64,000 bases of DNA from Sphingobacterium alkalisoli (lineage in GTDB: Bacteria > Bacteroidota > Bacteroidia > Sphingobacteriales > Sphingobacteriaceae). Positions within the stretch are counted from its first letter, which is position 1. The number at the start of each line of letters is the position of its first letter. Location of the stretch: contig NZ_SUKA01000004.1 of the NCBI RefSeq assembly GCF_005049105.1, positions 372,001-436,000 of the forward strand, written 5' to 3'. A program made the translations under genes and the position numbers. The notes beneath the pieces are model-generated. The model was not told the origin of the DNA. It was given only the letters and a program-made list of their open reading frames with translations, and ran no database searches. This document shows positions 36,506 to 46,292 of the stretch, piece by piece.

Positions 36506-36912
36506 AGGCTCATCCGTAATTGTGAAACCAACTACCAGTTTCCCCCATGGATCAATAATAGCAAAGGAAGTAGGATGTGGGGTCGTTGCACAAAAGGATC
36601 TTGGAATTCCACCATCACAGTATTCAAATTATATATCCTTGGTTAAAAATGGATTACTAAATCCTTATTCAACTCAGCTACCTTCATTTAGCCTCGTTAT
36701 ATCTCCTCCATTAGCCCGGCAATGTGGTAATCACAGGCCCTCGATGGTTTTTAGACGGTGATTGGGCGACAATACGGCGCTCGAGACCAACAATAATAAA
36801 TATTAGTCAGGTAACCCCAAGCTTCACTACTGGTATGGTGACTGCGGAATTTCTAGTAAACGGAAATGAATATACTAAAACTTTAAATGTACGCATGGAA
36901 CAGATACCTTAA
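36492..36912 (+). pseudogene. Frameshifted fragment of a secreted Ig-like protein (tentative)
   Basis: Two overlapping frames read as one protein if an 8-base unit GTGGTAAT near 36723 is counted twice: ...ISPPLARQCGN then VVITGPRWFLDGD, and on to GMVTAEFLVNGNEYTKTLNV before the stop at 36912. The end is beta-rich and resembles Ig-like repeats such as those in the gene at 48607-49585. A stem-loop terminator follows. There is no clear start or signal peptide. Confidence 0.35.
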
Positions 36913-36960
36913 CTTATCTAACATCTAACCGTTAAGAAACTTTAGTGAGTTACTTAACTC

Positions 36961-37002
36961 AAACAAACGCCCCAAGTTCTCTGGAAATTGTGGCGTTTGT
37001 TT
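36961..37002 (+). terminator. Stem-loop terminator
   Basis: AAACAAACGCC (36961-36971) pairs perfectly with GGCGTTTGTTT (36992-37002), followed by further T residues. Confidence 0.65.
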
Positions 37003-37140
37003 TCCAGCCATACAAAACCTGTGAAAAGCATTAAAAAATCATCAGTTATTCCTAAATATTCCAACTGGTATTTTTACTTTTATTGCGAATTCGAAGAGGT
37101 CGTCATTATCCCATTTGATTATTTTTAACAGTGAATACGC

Positions 37141-37821
37141 ATGAACTTGACAGAACATTACAATAAACTGTATAACCAATCTATCGAAAAAATCCGTGAG
37201 GGAAATGTGCTAACCGATAAATTGATCAATGATGAAAATGACAAACGACGAGGTTTGACTGTTCTGATAAGGCCCAGTGAAGACATCAAAAAGAGAATTC
37301 AGCATTTCCAGGGGGAAATGAGTAATATTGACAACCAACAGTATTATCAACCGATCTCAGATATGCACATCACCGTGCTATCGATCATCTCTTGTTATGA
37401 CGGCTTTGATCTTAGTCAAGTAAATATTCCAAATTATGTGCACCTCATTAAAGAAAGTATCAGAAATACCCCGAAGATCAGCCTCCAATTTAAAGGAATA
37501 TCTACCTCGAGAGAAGCTGTAATGGTGCAAGGTTTCCCGTTAAATGACAACCTTGAATCTTTAAGGAATCGGTTGAGAAGTAATTTTAAGGCAACCTCTT
37601 TGCAACAGAGTATCGATGCCAGATATACAACATCTACCGCGCATATCACAACAGCGCGTTTTCGAAAACAAATAAAGCATCCTGAAAAATATGCTGAATT
37701 ATTGGAAAACTACAGGAATGTTGACTTTGGACATTTCAAACCAGAAGCTGTCGAACTTGTCTATAACGACTGGTATCAAAAGACCCATATCGTAGAGACA
37801 CTCTTTAAGGCTCACTTGTAA
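37141..37821 (+). CDS. 2H phosphoesterase (2'-5' RNA ligase-like) family protein
   Basis: 226 residues, cytoplasmic. Two HxT motifs define the 2H fold: HITVLSI (His76, Thr78) and HITTARF (His168, Thr170), about 90 residues apart as expected. RGLTVLIRPS and the final AVELVYNDWYQKTHIVE match a Bacteroidota subgroup sometimes labelled mutarotase. The family hydrolyses or ligates 2',5'- or cyclic phosphodiesters; the natural substrate is unknown. It is monocistronic. Confidence 0.75.
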   Translation: MNLTEHYNKLYNQSIEKIREGNVLTDKLINDENDKRRGLTVLIRPSEDIKKRIQHFQGEMSNIDNQQYYQPISDMHITVLSIISCYDGFDLSQVNIPNYVHLIKESIRNTPKISLQFKGISTSREAVMVQGFPLNDNLESLRNRLRSNFKATSLQQSIDARYTTSTAHITTARFRKQIKHPEKYAELLENYRNVDFGHFKPEAVELVYNDWYQKTHIVETLFKAHL

Positions 37822-37976
37822 ACGTTCTTTATGGCCTACAAAGCATAGCCACGGTGAAACATGAACTAAAATAAATATCTAAATCTATTGCATCTGTTAC
37901 TCCATATTTGTGGATGTCTCTTAGCATAGTGTGAGTATGAAAGTAAATTTTTTTAAAAGCGAAAATCCCAATATCG

Positions 37977-38927
37977 TCATTTCGTAATTTCCAGCGCTAC
38001 CACGACGGCCCGATGATCTGATGGCCACGGATGGACGACAATATCGGAGAGGTCAGAAGGCTCTCCCACCACCCAAGCTCCTTTTGTGCTGATACCATTC
38101 TTACTGACGTAAATCAAATCGATACGGTCGTGGATTTCGGGCGTACGCCATAATCCCTCCACGGAAGTCCATGTATAACCTGGACGCGCTTTCACCTCTG
38201 GATGCACTTCGCGGTATACATCCTTGAAGCCGTTTTGGATCAGCAGCTCGGTAGCCGGCCAGTTGACCGCAAATGGCAACAGGGTATCCGCTCGCTCCCG
38301 GATGGCTTCAGCTGTCCAGTCCAAGCAACTGGGCTCGTTAAAATCGCCCACCAACACGATGGGATGGTCTTTGTGCGGGGCAATCTCATCCAACATGCTT
38401 TGTACTTGGTGTAGCCGTGCCTTACGGGCAGAAGTCTCTGCGGCCTCGGCAGTCAATAGTTTGCCGTCAGCGATATCATAGGGCTCATAAGGGGTGTACA
38501 TGAGGTGCATCACGCCGAAAACGATTTCCCCTCCGTTTGCCATGCTGAGCAAAACCGCTTGCGAGTTAGCATCAAAGGGCTGGATGCCAAAACGGGAAAT
38601 GATTGCCCGGCTGCCATCGATGAGGTGGCACTGCCAGCCTAAACTATCGGCAAGGATCTTCGCTCGTGACTGGCCATCGCTCTGGTTGGTCGTCTGCTCC
38701 TGAAATCCAACAACATCGGCTTCAGCTTTGCGAATGGCTTCCAGTTGGTACTTGATGGTCGTATCGCGGGGCAGCTTTACCGCATCACCCCCATGCCACA
38801 GGTTGAAGGTCATGATGCGTAAGCTCTCTGCTTTGCTAGATTGCCGGCGGCTGGCGGATTGACACGAAATACCAACTAAAGCAATCAGTATGGCATACAT
38901 CATCAGTGTAGGTTTATTCAATTTCAT
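37977..38927 (-). CDS. Secreted EEP-family phosphoesterase
   Basis: 316 residues with a hydrophobic signal segment ending GISCQ, possibly a lipoprotein. EEP motifs are MTFNLWHGGD, GFQEQ (metal Glu), VLVGDFNEPS (catalytic), DRIDLIYV and WPSDHRAVVVAL (terminal Asp-His). It is the last gene of the SusC-led operon and overlaps the preceding EEP gene by ATGA. The NxWHGG signature groups it with its neighbour at 38924; the two probably arose by duplication and may act in sequence on a phosphoester substrate. Confidence 0.88.
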   Translation of the reverse strand: MKLNKPTLMMYAILIALVGISCQSASRRQSSKAESLRIMTFNLWHGGDAVKLPRDTTIKYQLEAIRKAEADVVGFQEQTTNQSDGQSRAKILADSLGWQCHLIDGSRAIISRFGIQPFDANSQAVLLSMANGGEIVFGVMHLMYTPYEPYDIADGKLLTAEAAETSARKARLHQVQSMLDEIAPHKDHPIVLVGDFNEPSCLDWTAEAIRERADTLLPFAVNWPATELLIQNGFKDVYREVHPEVKARPGYTWTSVEGLWRTPEIHDRIDLIYVSKNGISTKGAWVVGEPSDLSDIVVHPWPSDHRAVVVALEITK

Positions 38928-39817
38928 GGTGTTTGGATTTTAAAAGTAGTCATTACAGCAGCATGATCAGAGGGGTATTTGACCGGATGCGTATCAATGG
39001 TTTTGGAATCGATGGCTTTGAGGATACTCCCTTGGTAAAATATGTAGTCGATACGGTCCTGAAAAGCCGTTGGCAAGATTGGGCTCCAGGTAATTCCGCG
39101 CGTGACCAGTGGATCGGGATGTATTTTACGGAAAGAATCAATAAAACCCCAGCGTTCCATCAACAGGGTAGCTGGAAACGGCATGACGTAACCTCCATTG
39201 AGGTGCCGGGTTTCGGGCACCCAGTCGAGATGCGAACCGGTGTTGAAATCCCCGCAGATAATCACGGGTACGTTTTCCGAATTCTCGATTGCGGGACGCA
39301 GTACATCCAACACGCCACACAGGATACCGGCATTTTTTTCGCCCTGAAACTGCTTTCGCCATTCCGCCGAGTCGATCGGCTGCCCTTTTTCCAGCATTGC
39401 CCAGTAGTCGAAGGGATAATTGAGCCAATTGCTGGCCACCACAATTGGCTGACCCGCTACGTCGATCGTGACTGCCCCACTGTTGAAGGGCTCATAGGCA
39501 TCCAACGTATCGATAATAGGGTAGCGACTCATGATGGACAGGTTCGTACTACGCAAGTAAAGGTGAAAACCCAGTGCTTCGGCAATCCTTGACCCGGAAC
39601 CATAGGTTTCCTGCATGGCAACAATATCTGCACCCGAATCACGGATGATATCCACGACGCGCTGGGGTCCCTCCTCTTCACCGGTTTCCTTGCCACCGTG
39701 CCAAATATTAAACGTCATCACGTTGATCTGTTGTGCAACCGACTCACTGTGGAACGCCGATATAAACAGGACGGCCAATAAGCACTTGGTTATCATTGGT
39801 AAAATCATCTGTATCAT
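38924..39817 (-). CDS. Secreted EEP-family phosphoesterase, second copy
   Basis: The start at 39817 is fixed by an ATGA overlap with the stop of the metallophosphoesterase gene; the frame is open for 12 more codons upstream. The signal peptide ends SVAQQ. Motifs are MTFNIWHGGK, AMQETYG, IICGDFNTGS, DRIDYIFY and YPSDHAAVMTTF. 297 residues. It is translationally coupled on both sides. Secreted EEP enzymes include phospholipases, inositol-phosphate phosphatases and nucleases, so a phosphodiester substrate is expected. Confidence 0.88.
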   Translation of the reverse strand: MIQMILPMITKCLLAVLFISAFHSESVAQQINVMTFNIWHGGKETGEEEGPQRVVDIIRDSGADIVAMQETYGSGSRIAEALGFHLYLRSTNLSIMSRYPIIDTLDAYEPFNSGAVTIDVAGQPIVVASNWLNYPFDYWAMLEKGQPIDSAEWRKQFQGEKNAGILCGVLDVLRPAIENSENVPVIICGDFNTGSHLDWVPETRHLNGGYVMPFPATLLMERWGFIDSFRKIHPDPLVTRGITWSPILPTAFQDRIDYIFYQGSILKAIDSKTIDTHPVKYPSDHAAVMTTFKIQTP

Positions 39818-40719
39818 TTTGCCACTTCCCAACCATAATCCATATATTCCCAAGTAATATCATCCCCATCGGCATGCACTAAGAGGTACCCCTCTTCCGT
39901 GCCGTGAAATTCCCCACCCCACCAGTTGGCGGATACGGCTCCAGCCGTGATAAATTGCACGCCTTTCACCTTGATCTCTTCATACAGGTGCTGGTGCCCC
40001 TGGAGTACAAGCTTCAAGTTGTGCCCCGCAAATAGGTCAAATATCTCCTTTTGGTTCGTAAAGGTATCCGCATCGGTGTATTTACCTTCCAGCACGGGAT
40101 AGTAGAGCGAAAGAAACGGAACATGCGTGGACACGACGATAGGTTGTGTATCAGGTGTATTTGCCAGCACTTCCACCAACCACTGGCGCTGCTGCTCGCT
40201 CACGCAATATTTTCCATCGCCTATTTCCGTACTGTTGAGCACGATAAAACGCCAACTTTTGTGTTCAAATGTATAGTAGGTGTCTCCAAAGAATGAACTG
40301 AACAAACCGTCTCCATATGGAGAGTGGCTCGTTGAATCATGCCAATACCGATCGTGGTTGCCAATGGTCAGGTGCCACGGGAGCTTGGATGCGTCGATGA
40401 CAGCCTTATAGTCCGTATAAAGCTTGATGGCCTCCTCCTTGCGGTCGGCTTTCATTCCGTCCACATCCACGTTGTCCCCTCCCGAGATGATGAACTCGGC
40501 ACCCGATGCCTCGGCGGATCTGAGCGCCTGCTTCAGTCCGTCCAAACTTCTGCTCTTGGGGTTGGCGTTTACATGCATGTCGGTAAGGAAAGCAAAGGAG
40601 AATTTTTCCTGGGCATCAACGTTTCGGTGACCGGCAAGAAATAGTACAAAAAATAATAACCGAAGTACGTTCATCTTGTTTAATAAATTAAATCTTTTCA
40701 TCGCTATCTTACGTCCCAT
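39814..40719 (-). CDS. Secreted metallophosphoesterase (calcineurin-like)
   Basis: 301 residues if started at 40719, 5 nt after the small secreted protein gene; ATGs at 40701 and 40674 are alternatives that give shorter signal peptides (ending VDAQ). Metal-binding motifs are in order: AFLTDMHVN (DxH), ISGGDNVD (GDxxD-like), TIGNHDRYW (GNHD), VSTHVPF and QGHQHLYEE (GHxH). It hydrolyses phosphomonoesters or diesters. The position between SusD and two EEP genes suggests serial dephosphorylation of an imported or surface-bound substrate. Confidence 0.88.
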   Translation of the reverse strand: MGRKIAMKRFNLLNKMNVLRLLFFVLFLAGHRNVDAQEKFSFAFLTDMHVNANPKSRSLDGLKQALRSAEASGAEFIISGGDNVDVDGMKADRKEEAIKLYTDYKAVIDASKLPWHLTIGNHDRYWHDSTSHSPYGDGLFSSFFGDTYYTFEHKSWRFIVLNSTEIGDGKYCVSEQQRQWLVEVLANTPDTQPIVVSTHVPFLSLYYPVLEGKYTDADTFTNQKEIFDLFAGHNLKLVLQGHQHLYEEIKVKGVQFITAGAVSANWWGGEFHGTEEGYLLVHADGDDITWEYMDYGWEVAK

Positions 40720-40724
40720 TCTTA

Positions 40725-41126
40725 CTATAAATTAACTGTAAAGACTTGGTGTGGAGTCCATATCCCGTTATTATCGTAATAGACTTTGATACTTCTCGTC
40801 GAACTGCACCCCGGCTCCGATTTGAAGAATACTCCGAAAATATATTCATCGGAGAGGACCGGATCGTACGTAATTGGACTGCCACTTACCACCGCGTAAA
40901 ATGGACATCCATCATTGCTTTCTACCTTAAATTTATTACCAACATGTTGACCGTCGTACCTGAAATAGACAGACTGCGTATAAGGGGCAGGTGGCGCAGG
41001 TGCAGCATGCATAGTGATGCCCGCAAAAACAGGTAGCGGTTGATGCGGGGCCTTCATTCCGGCTAATGTGATTCCGCAGATTGACAAAACCAATGCAAAA
41101 ACGGTGATTAACTGATTTCTTTTCAT
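40725..41126 (-). CDS. Small secreted protein of unknown function in the SusCD-phosphoesterase operon
   Basis: 133 residues. A signal peptide (MKRNQLITVFALVL, cleaved near TLAG) is followed by a Pro/Ala-rich stretch (HAAPAPPAPY) and a beta-rich domain of about 85 residues with two Cys (NDGCPFYAVV, SEPGCSSTRS). I recognise no family. It may bind the substrate. It lies 45 nt after SusD and 5 nt before the metallophosphoesterase gene. Confidence 0.7.
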   Translation of the reverse strand: MKRNQLITVFALVLSICGITLAGMKAPHQPLPVFAGITMHAAPAPPAPYTQSVYFRYDGQHVGNKFKVESNDGCPFYAVVSGSPITYDPVLSDEYIFGVFFKSEPGCSSTRSIKVYYDNNGIWTPHQVFTVNL

Positions 41127-41171
41127 GATTAACTGGGTTTAAAGTATATAAAAAAATAATGATTCCAAAGA

Positions 41172-42962
41172 CTATTCCCATCCAAATAACTGCCTCAGAT
41201 TCGGGTTCAACACCACCTGCGTATTCGGTACTGGCCGGTAGTAATATTTCGGCTCTAGGAAAGTACGCTCCCGGTTATCCGTGACCATGGTACCGCCATT
41301 GACGCCGTTTTGAAGGAAAACCGTGGCACTGCTACCAAACGTCCCTATGGTGTAGTAGACGAGTGGTACCCCAAGCGAATTTCGTTCACGTTCGCTCGGT
41401 ATGGTCTGTCCTTCGGGGATAAGCCGGATGTCAGGGATGTCGTCTCCGGTCATATCATAATCGCCAACTCCCGGAAAATACATCCCGTCCGGAATTTCTT
41501 CCAATAGTTTGCCCGCATGCCAACGCATCAAATCATCGTAACGCGTATTTTCAAAGGCGAGTTCCACGCGGCGCTCCCGGCGGATTTCGAGAATGACCCC
41601 TTGGTTGGTACCGGTAAGGTTAGGGAATTTCTGCGCTTGGAATGGATCTGGATTGGCATTTGCCTGGACCAGGTTCAAATCGGGCAATCCTACCCGCTTG
41701 CGCAATAGGTTTACGGTATTATCCAGATCACCTTGGGTAAGTGTGCCTAATTCGGCTTTCGCCTCAGCCAGTATCAACAGCACCTCGGCATAGCGGTGTA
41801 CGGGCACGTCAGAACTATTCAGGGTTAATTGGTCGGTACTATTTACGTACCCCTTCAATTGGTGGTAGCCGGAGAAATTCCGGGCCAGGAACTGTACATA
41901 AGGAGCATTGTCCTGCGCCCGTTGCCAACCGGGGTAAGCGAGGGTCTGCGCTAACCGGGGGTCGCGGTTTTCAAATTCCTTGACAAATCCGAATGTTGCG
42001 TAGCCTGTTTGGTCGGTAAGGCGAGACCCATCGGCCATAAGGTACGTCTGCACCAAATCGCGCGAGGGCGACTGCTCGTAATTACCAAATATACCTGTGT
42101 TTTGGTTCCCGCTCCTATTTTTTGTCTGGTCATAGCTATTCACCAAAATCATCTCGCTATTACCTGCCAGGTCTTGGCTGCCAAACAACGCCGCATAGTC
42201 CGAGGTAGGGTCACCTGTATCGTGAATGCTGAACCCACCTTCTGCCATGATGCGCTCGGCTGCCCCTACTGCCCGCTGCAGAAAGGCATCGGCTGTACCT
42301 TGCAATTCCAGTTCGGGGTGGTATTTCCGGTAGGTCCCCTCGTATAGTGCGATTCTGGCATCCATTACCGCCACGGCCCATTTACCGGGTGTACCGGTGG
42401 GCACATCTTCCCGAACAGTTGCTAACGCAAAATCGAGGTCAGCCAATACGCTATCCATCACCAGCGCACGCGGATCCTGCGCTTTGTAAAGCTCTTCGTC
42501 ACCGGGATTAAGTGTTCCAGAGTACCAGGGTACATCGGAGAAGCGCTTGACCATATTGTGATAGAATATCGCCCGGTAATAGCGGGCCAGTCCCGCATAA
42601 TGGTTTGCCGTTTCGGCAGTCACATCGGCCCGCTGGTAGTTTTCGAGGAAATAGTTAATCGTACGGAGCCGCCCCCAACCCCAACCGCTCGTAATATTCT
42701 GAGACGAAGGAGAGCCTGTCATGATGTTTTTCACCTCAACGGCTCCCGTGGTCGCTACATTATCCGTACTTTGGTCATTGACGTACATGCCATGGTCTGA
42801 CATGCTTAACATGCCGTTGATGTACAATGCCAAGTCTTCTTCCGTGTTGAAAAACACTTCCGGAGTGATTGAAGTTTGTGGATAACGGTCCAGAAATTCT
42901 TTGTTACAGGAAACAAAGGTGGCCATCAACCCTGCTATAAACAATATTTGATATCTTTTCAT
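41172..42962 (-). CDS. SusD/RagB-family outer-membrane lipoprotein
   Basis: 596 residues. The lipobox is ATFVSCNKEF, and the N-terminal motif FLDRYPQTSITPEVFF is typical of SusD. TPR-like helices occur near 100-250 (GLARYYRAIFYHNMVKRF), and the C-terminal region has ERRVELAFENTRYDDLMRW. It forms the lid of a SusC transporter at the cell surface and binds the substrate. It starts 19 nt after the SusC gene. G+C content is clearly higher than in the second SusD of this window. Confidence 0.93.
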   Translation of the reverse strand: MKRYQILFIAGLMATFVSCNKEFLDRYPQTSITPEVFFNTEEDLALYINGMLSMSDHGMYVNDQSTDNVATTGAVEVKNIMTGSPSSQNITSGWGWGRLRTINYFLENYQRADVTAETANHYAGLARYYRAIFYHNMVKRFSDVPWYSGTLNPGDEELYKAQDPRALVMDSVLADLDFALATVREDVPTGTPGKWAVAVMDARIALYEGTYRKYHPELELQGTADAFLQRAVGAAERIMAEGGFSIHDTGDPTSDYAALFGSQDLAGNSEMILVNSYDQTKNRSGNQNTGIFGNYEQSPSRDLVQTYLMADGSRLTDQTGYATFGFVKEFENRDPRLAQTLAYPGWQRAQDNAPYVQFLARNFSGYHQLKGYVNSTDQLTLNSSDVPVHRYAEVLLILAEAKAELGTLTQGDLDNTVNLLRKRVGLPDLNLVQANANPDPFQAQKFPNLTGTNQGVILEIRRERRVELAFENTRYDDLMRWHAGKLLEEIPDGMYFPGVGDYDMTGDDIPDIRLIPEGQTIPSERERNSLGVPLVYYTIGTFGSSATVFLQNGVNGGTMVTDNRERTFLEPKYYYRPVPNTQVVLNPNLRQLFGWE

Positions 42963-42981
42963 GATCTAATTCGTTAATCTA

Positions 42982-45900
42982 TTAAAAGCCTATGTTTAAA
43001 CCAAATGCAAACCTGCGCTGAAATGGATAAGCCCTCGCTTCGCTGTTATTGTTGATCGCTTCGGGGTCGACAAACCGCTTCACCTCGGAAAATTCGAAAA
43101 TATTTTCTCCTGTGATAAAAAATCGCAGCCGTCCCATTCCCCATCGCTGAATCACAGAATGGGGAAGTGAATAACCCAACGTGATATTCTTTATCCGTAG
43201 ATATGCACCATTGAGCAAATAGCTTGTGTTCGGTATGGACAGCCCTGCGGGATTGCCGTTTCCGTCAGTGTAATTTGCATCGGCCAGCCAAGACTGCAAG
43301 ACAGGGTACGAAGGGTTCAGGTTAGCGTCTGCTAACCCCGCATCGATATAAGCCCGTGAATGCTTGGCCCGTTGCTCTGGCGTATCATCGGTTGCCCGGT
43401 AATGATCGAGGTGCCAAGGATAGACATTGGCATAAGGTTGCTGGTATGGCCCCCAGAACAGGTAACGCTGTGGATAAAAATCGCGTTTCAGCACACCCTG
43501 AAGGAATACTTGTGCGTCAAACCCATTCCAGTCCATATTGAGGTTGAAACCAATCCGGTACCGATCAGCGGTATTACCAATGATAGCCCGGTCCCTCATG
43601 TCGTCAGCAGTTTGCCCGAGTTCGATTTTGCCATCGCCGTCCAAGTCTTTGAACTTCGGCCAACCGGGCACAATATCCAGTGCTCCCCAAGGGATGAGGG
43701 CCGTCTGGTCCAAGGCTGCTATCTCTTCGGTCGACTGGAAAAACCCGTCGCCGACCAAGCCATATAACGTCCCGAATTCATAGCCCTCAAAGTAGTTGGA
43801 TAACAACCGCTGGTCATTCTTGAATTTTGTGATATGAGCCCGTGAATCAGACAAAACGACTTTGGCTTCTATTCCGAACGGTTTGGAGGCTACCCTATAA
43901 TTGTCGCGGTAGGTCAAGGAAAGTTCCCAACCTTTCGTGCGCAGGTCAGCCGCATTTTGGCTTGGGACACCCGTACCCAATACCGCGGGGAGTTGTTCAC
44001 CGGCGGTAAGCATCCCTGTGGTTTCGCGGATGTAGTAATCGAATCCGGCGAAAATACGGTCGCGCATTAATCCGATATCCGTACCGAAGTTTAAGGTAGC
44101 CACATTCTCCCAGGTATAAGTTCCAGGATCAATTGTCAATCCGGGCGCACCGTTTACGATCTGCCGTTGGGCACCACCGATTAGGTAGTTGGAAAGCGTC
44201 GTGCCCATGGTCTGGATATAAGAGAAATCACCCACCGCCTGATTTCCTAGGCTTCCGTATGATGTGCGAAGCTTCCAATTCGAAAAGGTTGGCTTCAACC
44301 CTTCAAAAAACGGTTCGTTGCTCACGATCCAAGCACCAGATACTGAGGGAAAGAACCCCCACCGATTGGACGAAGGGAAACGGGACGAGCCGTCGTAACG
44401 ACCGGTACCCTCCAGGATATAACGGTCATTGAGCGTATAATTGAACCGCCCGAAAAAACTTCGTGTGGCATACGAACTGTAGGTTGCATCAAGGCGCGCT
44501 TCCCCGGTGGTAAGCCTTAGATAGGGAAGCGTGGAGGAAATCAATTGGTCCCTTTGGGCAATGGTTGTCTCCCACACATAATCTTCTTGGTTGTAACCCG
44601 CAGTGAGGCTGAAAGCATGGATACCAAACCGCTTGTTGTAATTGCCATACAGGTTAAATACATTATTCTGGATCTCGCCGCGCTGGTCATACACATATCC
44701 ATTGCCGCCTTCCTCACGGATGTCATCCGGTCCGTAGCCAATTTTATATTTTTTGCTGTGTCGTGGGTAACGCCAATACTCACGCTTAAAACTGGCGTCG
44801 CCGGTAAAGGTTAGGTCGCCGTTGAGGAATGTCCCCACGGCATTGAAAATGTTCTGGAAACCAAACATATCTTCGTTCCAATTCCCACCATCGACCAATT
44901 GTGCCGCCAAACGACCCGCCGCATTATTTGCCCACGTGCCGTCGGGATTCTTGACAACATTCGTGGGTTGGAGATCGTAAAGACTGGTTATTCCCGCGAA
45001 AGGTTGAGTCCGATTTGTCTGGTAAACATTCATGTTGTTATCCAGCTTCAACCAATCCAGCGGAGAAAATGACAACCTGCCCCGGACACCCTTCCGTTGC
45101 CAAAAGTCATCGGCCAGCTTATTCAACCCGTTGTCCTTGGTGTAATCGGCAGACAGGTAATACGAAATAGGTTTCTCATTGATCGCCGCGCCGCCGGAAA
45201 GCGCCAGGCTATGGACCTGAGAAACCGTAGCTTTATTAAAAAAATAATCGTTCCAGTTATTGTTACCCATATATTCCCATCGGTTCGCATCCGTAGGACT
45301 AATCCGGACATCGGGCAAGGATGGGTCGTCCGACCGCTCCTTAGCCCATTGGTAATACTCATCACTGAACTGCACGTAACTTGGTCCGTTCCAAGGCGTA
45401 TTAAGGGTGGAGGTTTCCAATAGCCGGGAGAAAATATAGGGGTCGGTCACTGGATCTGGCAGTTCCGTAGGCCGCCCGAAGGCCGTGGTCAGGTTGTAGT
45501 TGATACTCTGCTTGCCCTGACTCCCTTGCTTGGTAGTAATCAAAATTACACCGTAAGCCGCCCTAGCACCATAGATCGCTGCCGAAGCCGCATCGCGCAA
45601 AACCGTATAAGAAGCGACGTCGCTTGGGCTTATCCGAATCATATCATACGTATCCGACACCGGTATCCCATCGATGACAATGAGCGGCGCCCCGCCATTG
45701 ATGGAGGTGGTACCCCGGATATTGATATTCGGTATGCCGCCGGGGCTACCATTGCCATAGGTGATATTGAGGCCCGGGCTTATCCCCTGCAGCCCCTGCA
45801 TAATATTGGCTACCGGACGGGATTCCAACTGCTTGCCAGATATCTGATCGATCGCACCCGTAACGTTGATTTTCTTTTGGGTGCCAAATCCAACGACGAT

Positions 45901-46266
45901 AACTTCGTCAAGATTTCCAGCATCTGATTCCAGCTGAATATCGAGTGTAGATTTTCCATCATAGTTGTATTCTAAGGCTTTATAGCCCAACATACTATAA
46001 ATCAAAACGGCACCACTTCCCGATACCGATAAGGAATACTGCCCCTGCTCATTTGTTGAAGTCCCCACAGTCGAACCTTTCATCGTTATGCTTACACCGC
46101 CTAGCGGCTGGCCGGTAGCATTGGTCACCACTCCGGAAACCACCACCTCCTGTGCGATGGACACATTGGAAAAAAACAACAGGCCTAGAACGAAAAAAAG
46201 CCGTCCAACTGATATCATTGCCGATCGGGTGGGTTTACTTTGTTGTCGTAGTTTATTCATAATCAT
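42982..46266 (-). CDS. SusC/RagA-family TonB-linked outer-membrane transporter
   Basis: 1094 residues. A long basic n-region and signal peptide end SIAQ. A CarboxypepD-regulatory-like domain (about 42-125: VSGVVTNATGQPLGGVSITMKG) comes next, then the TonB box/plug (DEVIVVGFGTQKK at about 143, INIRGTTSINGGAPLIVIDGIPV, DAASAAIYGARAAYGVILITTK) and the barrel ending RRFAFGLNIGF. It imports an oligomer captured by SusD. The promoter region carries an operator-like site, and the divergent TetR gene lies 426 nt away. The linked phosphoesterases, instead of glycosidases, make this pair unusual. Confidence 0.94.
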   Translation of the reverse strand: MIMNKLRQQSKPTRSAMISVGRLFFVLGLLFFSNVSIAQEVVVSGVVTNATGQPLGGVSITMKGSTVGTSTNEQGQYSLSVSGSGAVLIYSMLGYKALEYNYDGKSTLDIQLESDAGNLDEVIVVGFGTQKKINVTGAIDQISGKQLESRPVANIMQGLQGISPGLNITYGNGSPGGIPNINIRGTTSINGGAPLIVIDGIPVSDTYDMIRISPSDVASYTVLRDAASAAIYGARAAYGVILITTKQGSQGKQSINYNLTTAFGRPTELPDPVTDPYIFSRLLETSTLNTPWNGPSYVQFSDEYYQWAKERSDDPSLPDVRISPTDANRWEYMGNNNWNDYFFNKATVSQVHSLALSGGAAINEKPISYYLSADYTKDNGLNKLADDFWQRKGVRGRLSFSPLDWLKLDNNMNVYQTNRTQPFAGITSLYDLQPTNVVKNPDGTWANNAAGRLAAQLVDGGNWNEDMFGFQNIFNAVGTFLNGDLTFTGDASFKREYWRYPRHSKKYKIGYGPDDIREEGGNGYVYDQRGEIQNNVFNLYGNYNKRFGIHAFSLTAGYNQEDYVWETTIAQRDQLISSTLPYLRLTTGEARLDATYSSYATRSFFGRFNYTLNDRYILEGTGRYDGSSRFPSSNRWGFFPSVSGAWIVSNEPFFEGLKPTFSNWKLRTSYGSLGNQAVGDFSYIQTMGTTLSNYLIGGAQRQIVNGAPGLTIDPGTYTWENVATLNFGTDIGLMRDRIFAGFDYYIRETTGMLTAGEQLPAVLGTGVPSQNAADLRTKGWELSLTYRDNYRVASKPFGIEAKVVLSDSRAHITKFKNDQRLLSNYFEGYEFGTLYGLVGDGFFQSTEEIAALDQTALIPWGALDIVPGWPKFKDLDGDGKIELGQTADDMRDRAIIGNTADRYRIGFNLNMDWNGFDAQVFLQGVLKRDFYPQRYLFWGPYQQPYANVYPWHLDHYRATDDTPEQRAKHSRAYIDAGLADANLNPSYPVLQSWLADANYTDGNGNPAGLSIPNTSYLLNGAYLRIKNITLGYSLPHSVIQRWGMGRLRFFITGENIFEFSEVKRFVDPEAINNNSEARAYPFQRRFAFGLNIGF

Positions 46267-46292
46267 CTAATGGATATAATGTAATATATTAA

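Noticed and set aside
38933..39592. 219-codon plus-strand ORF
   Set aside because: Antisense to the EEP gene, in the G+C-richer region where long spurious frames are expected; no domain is visible.
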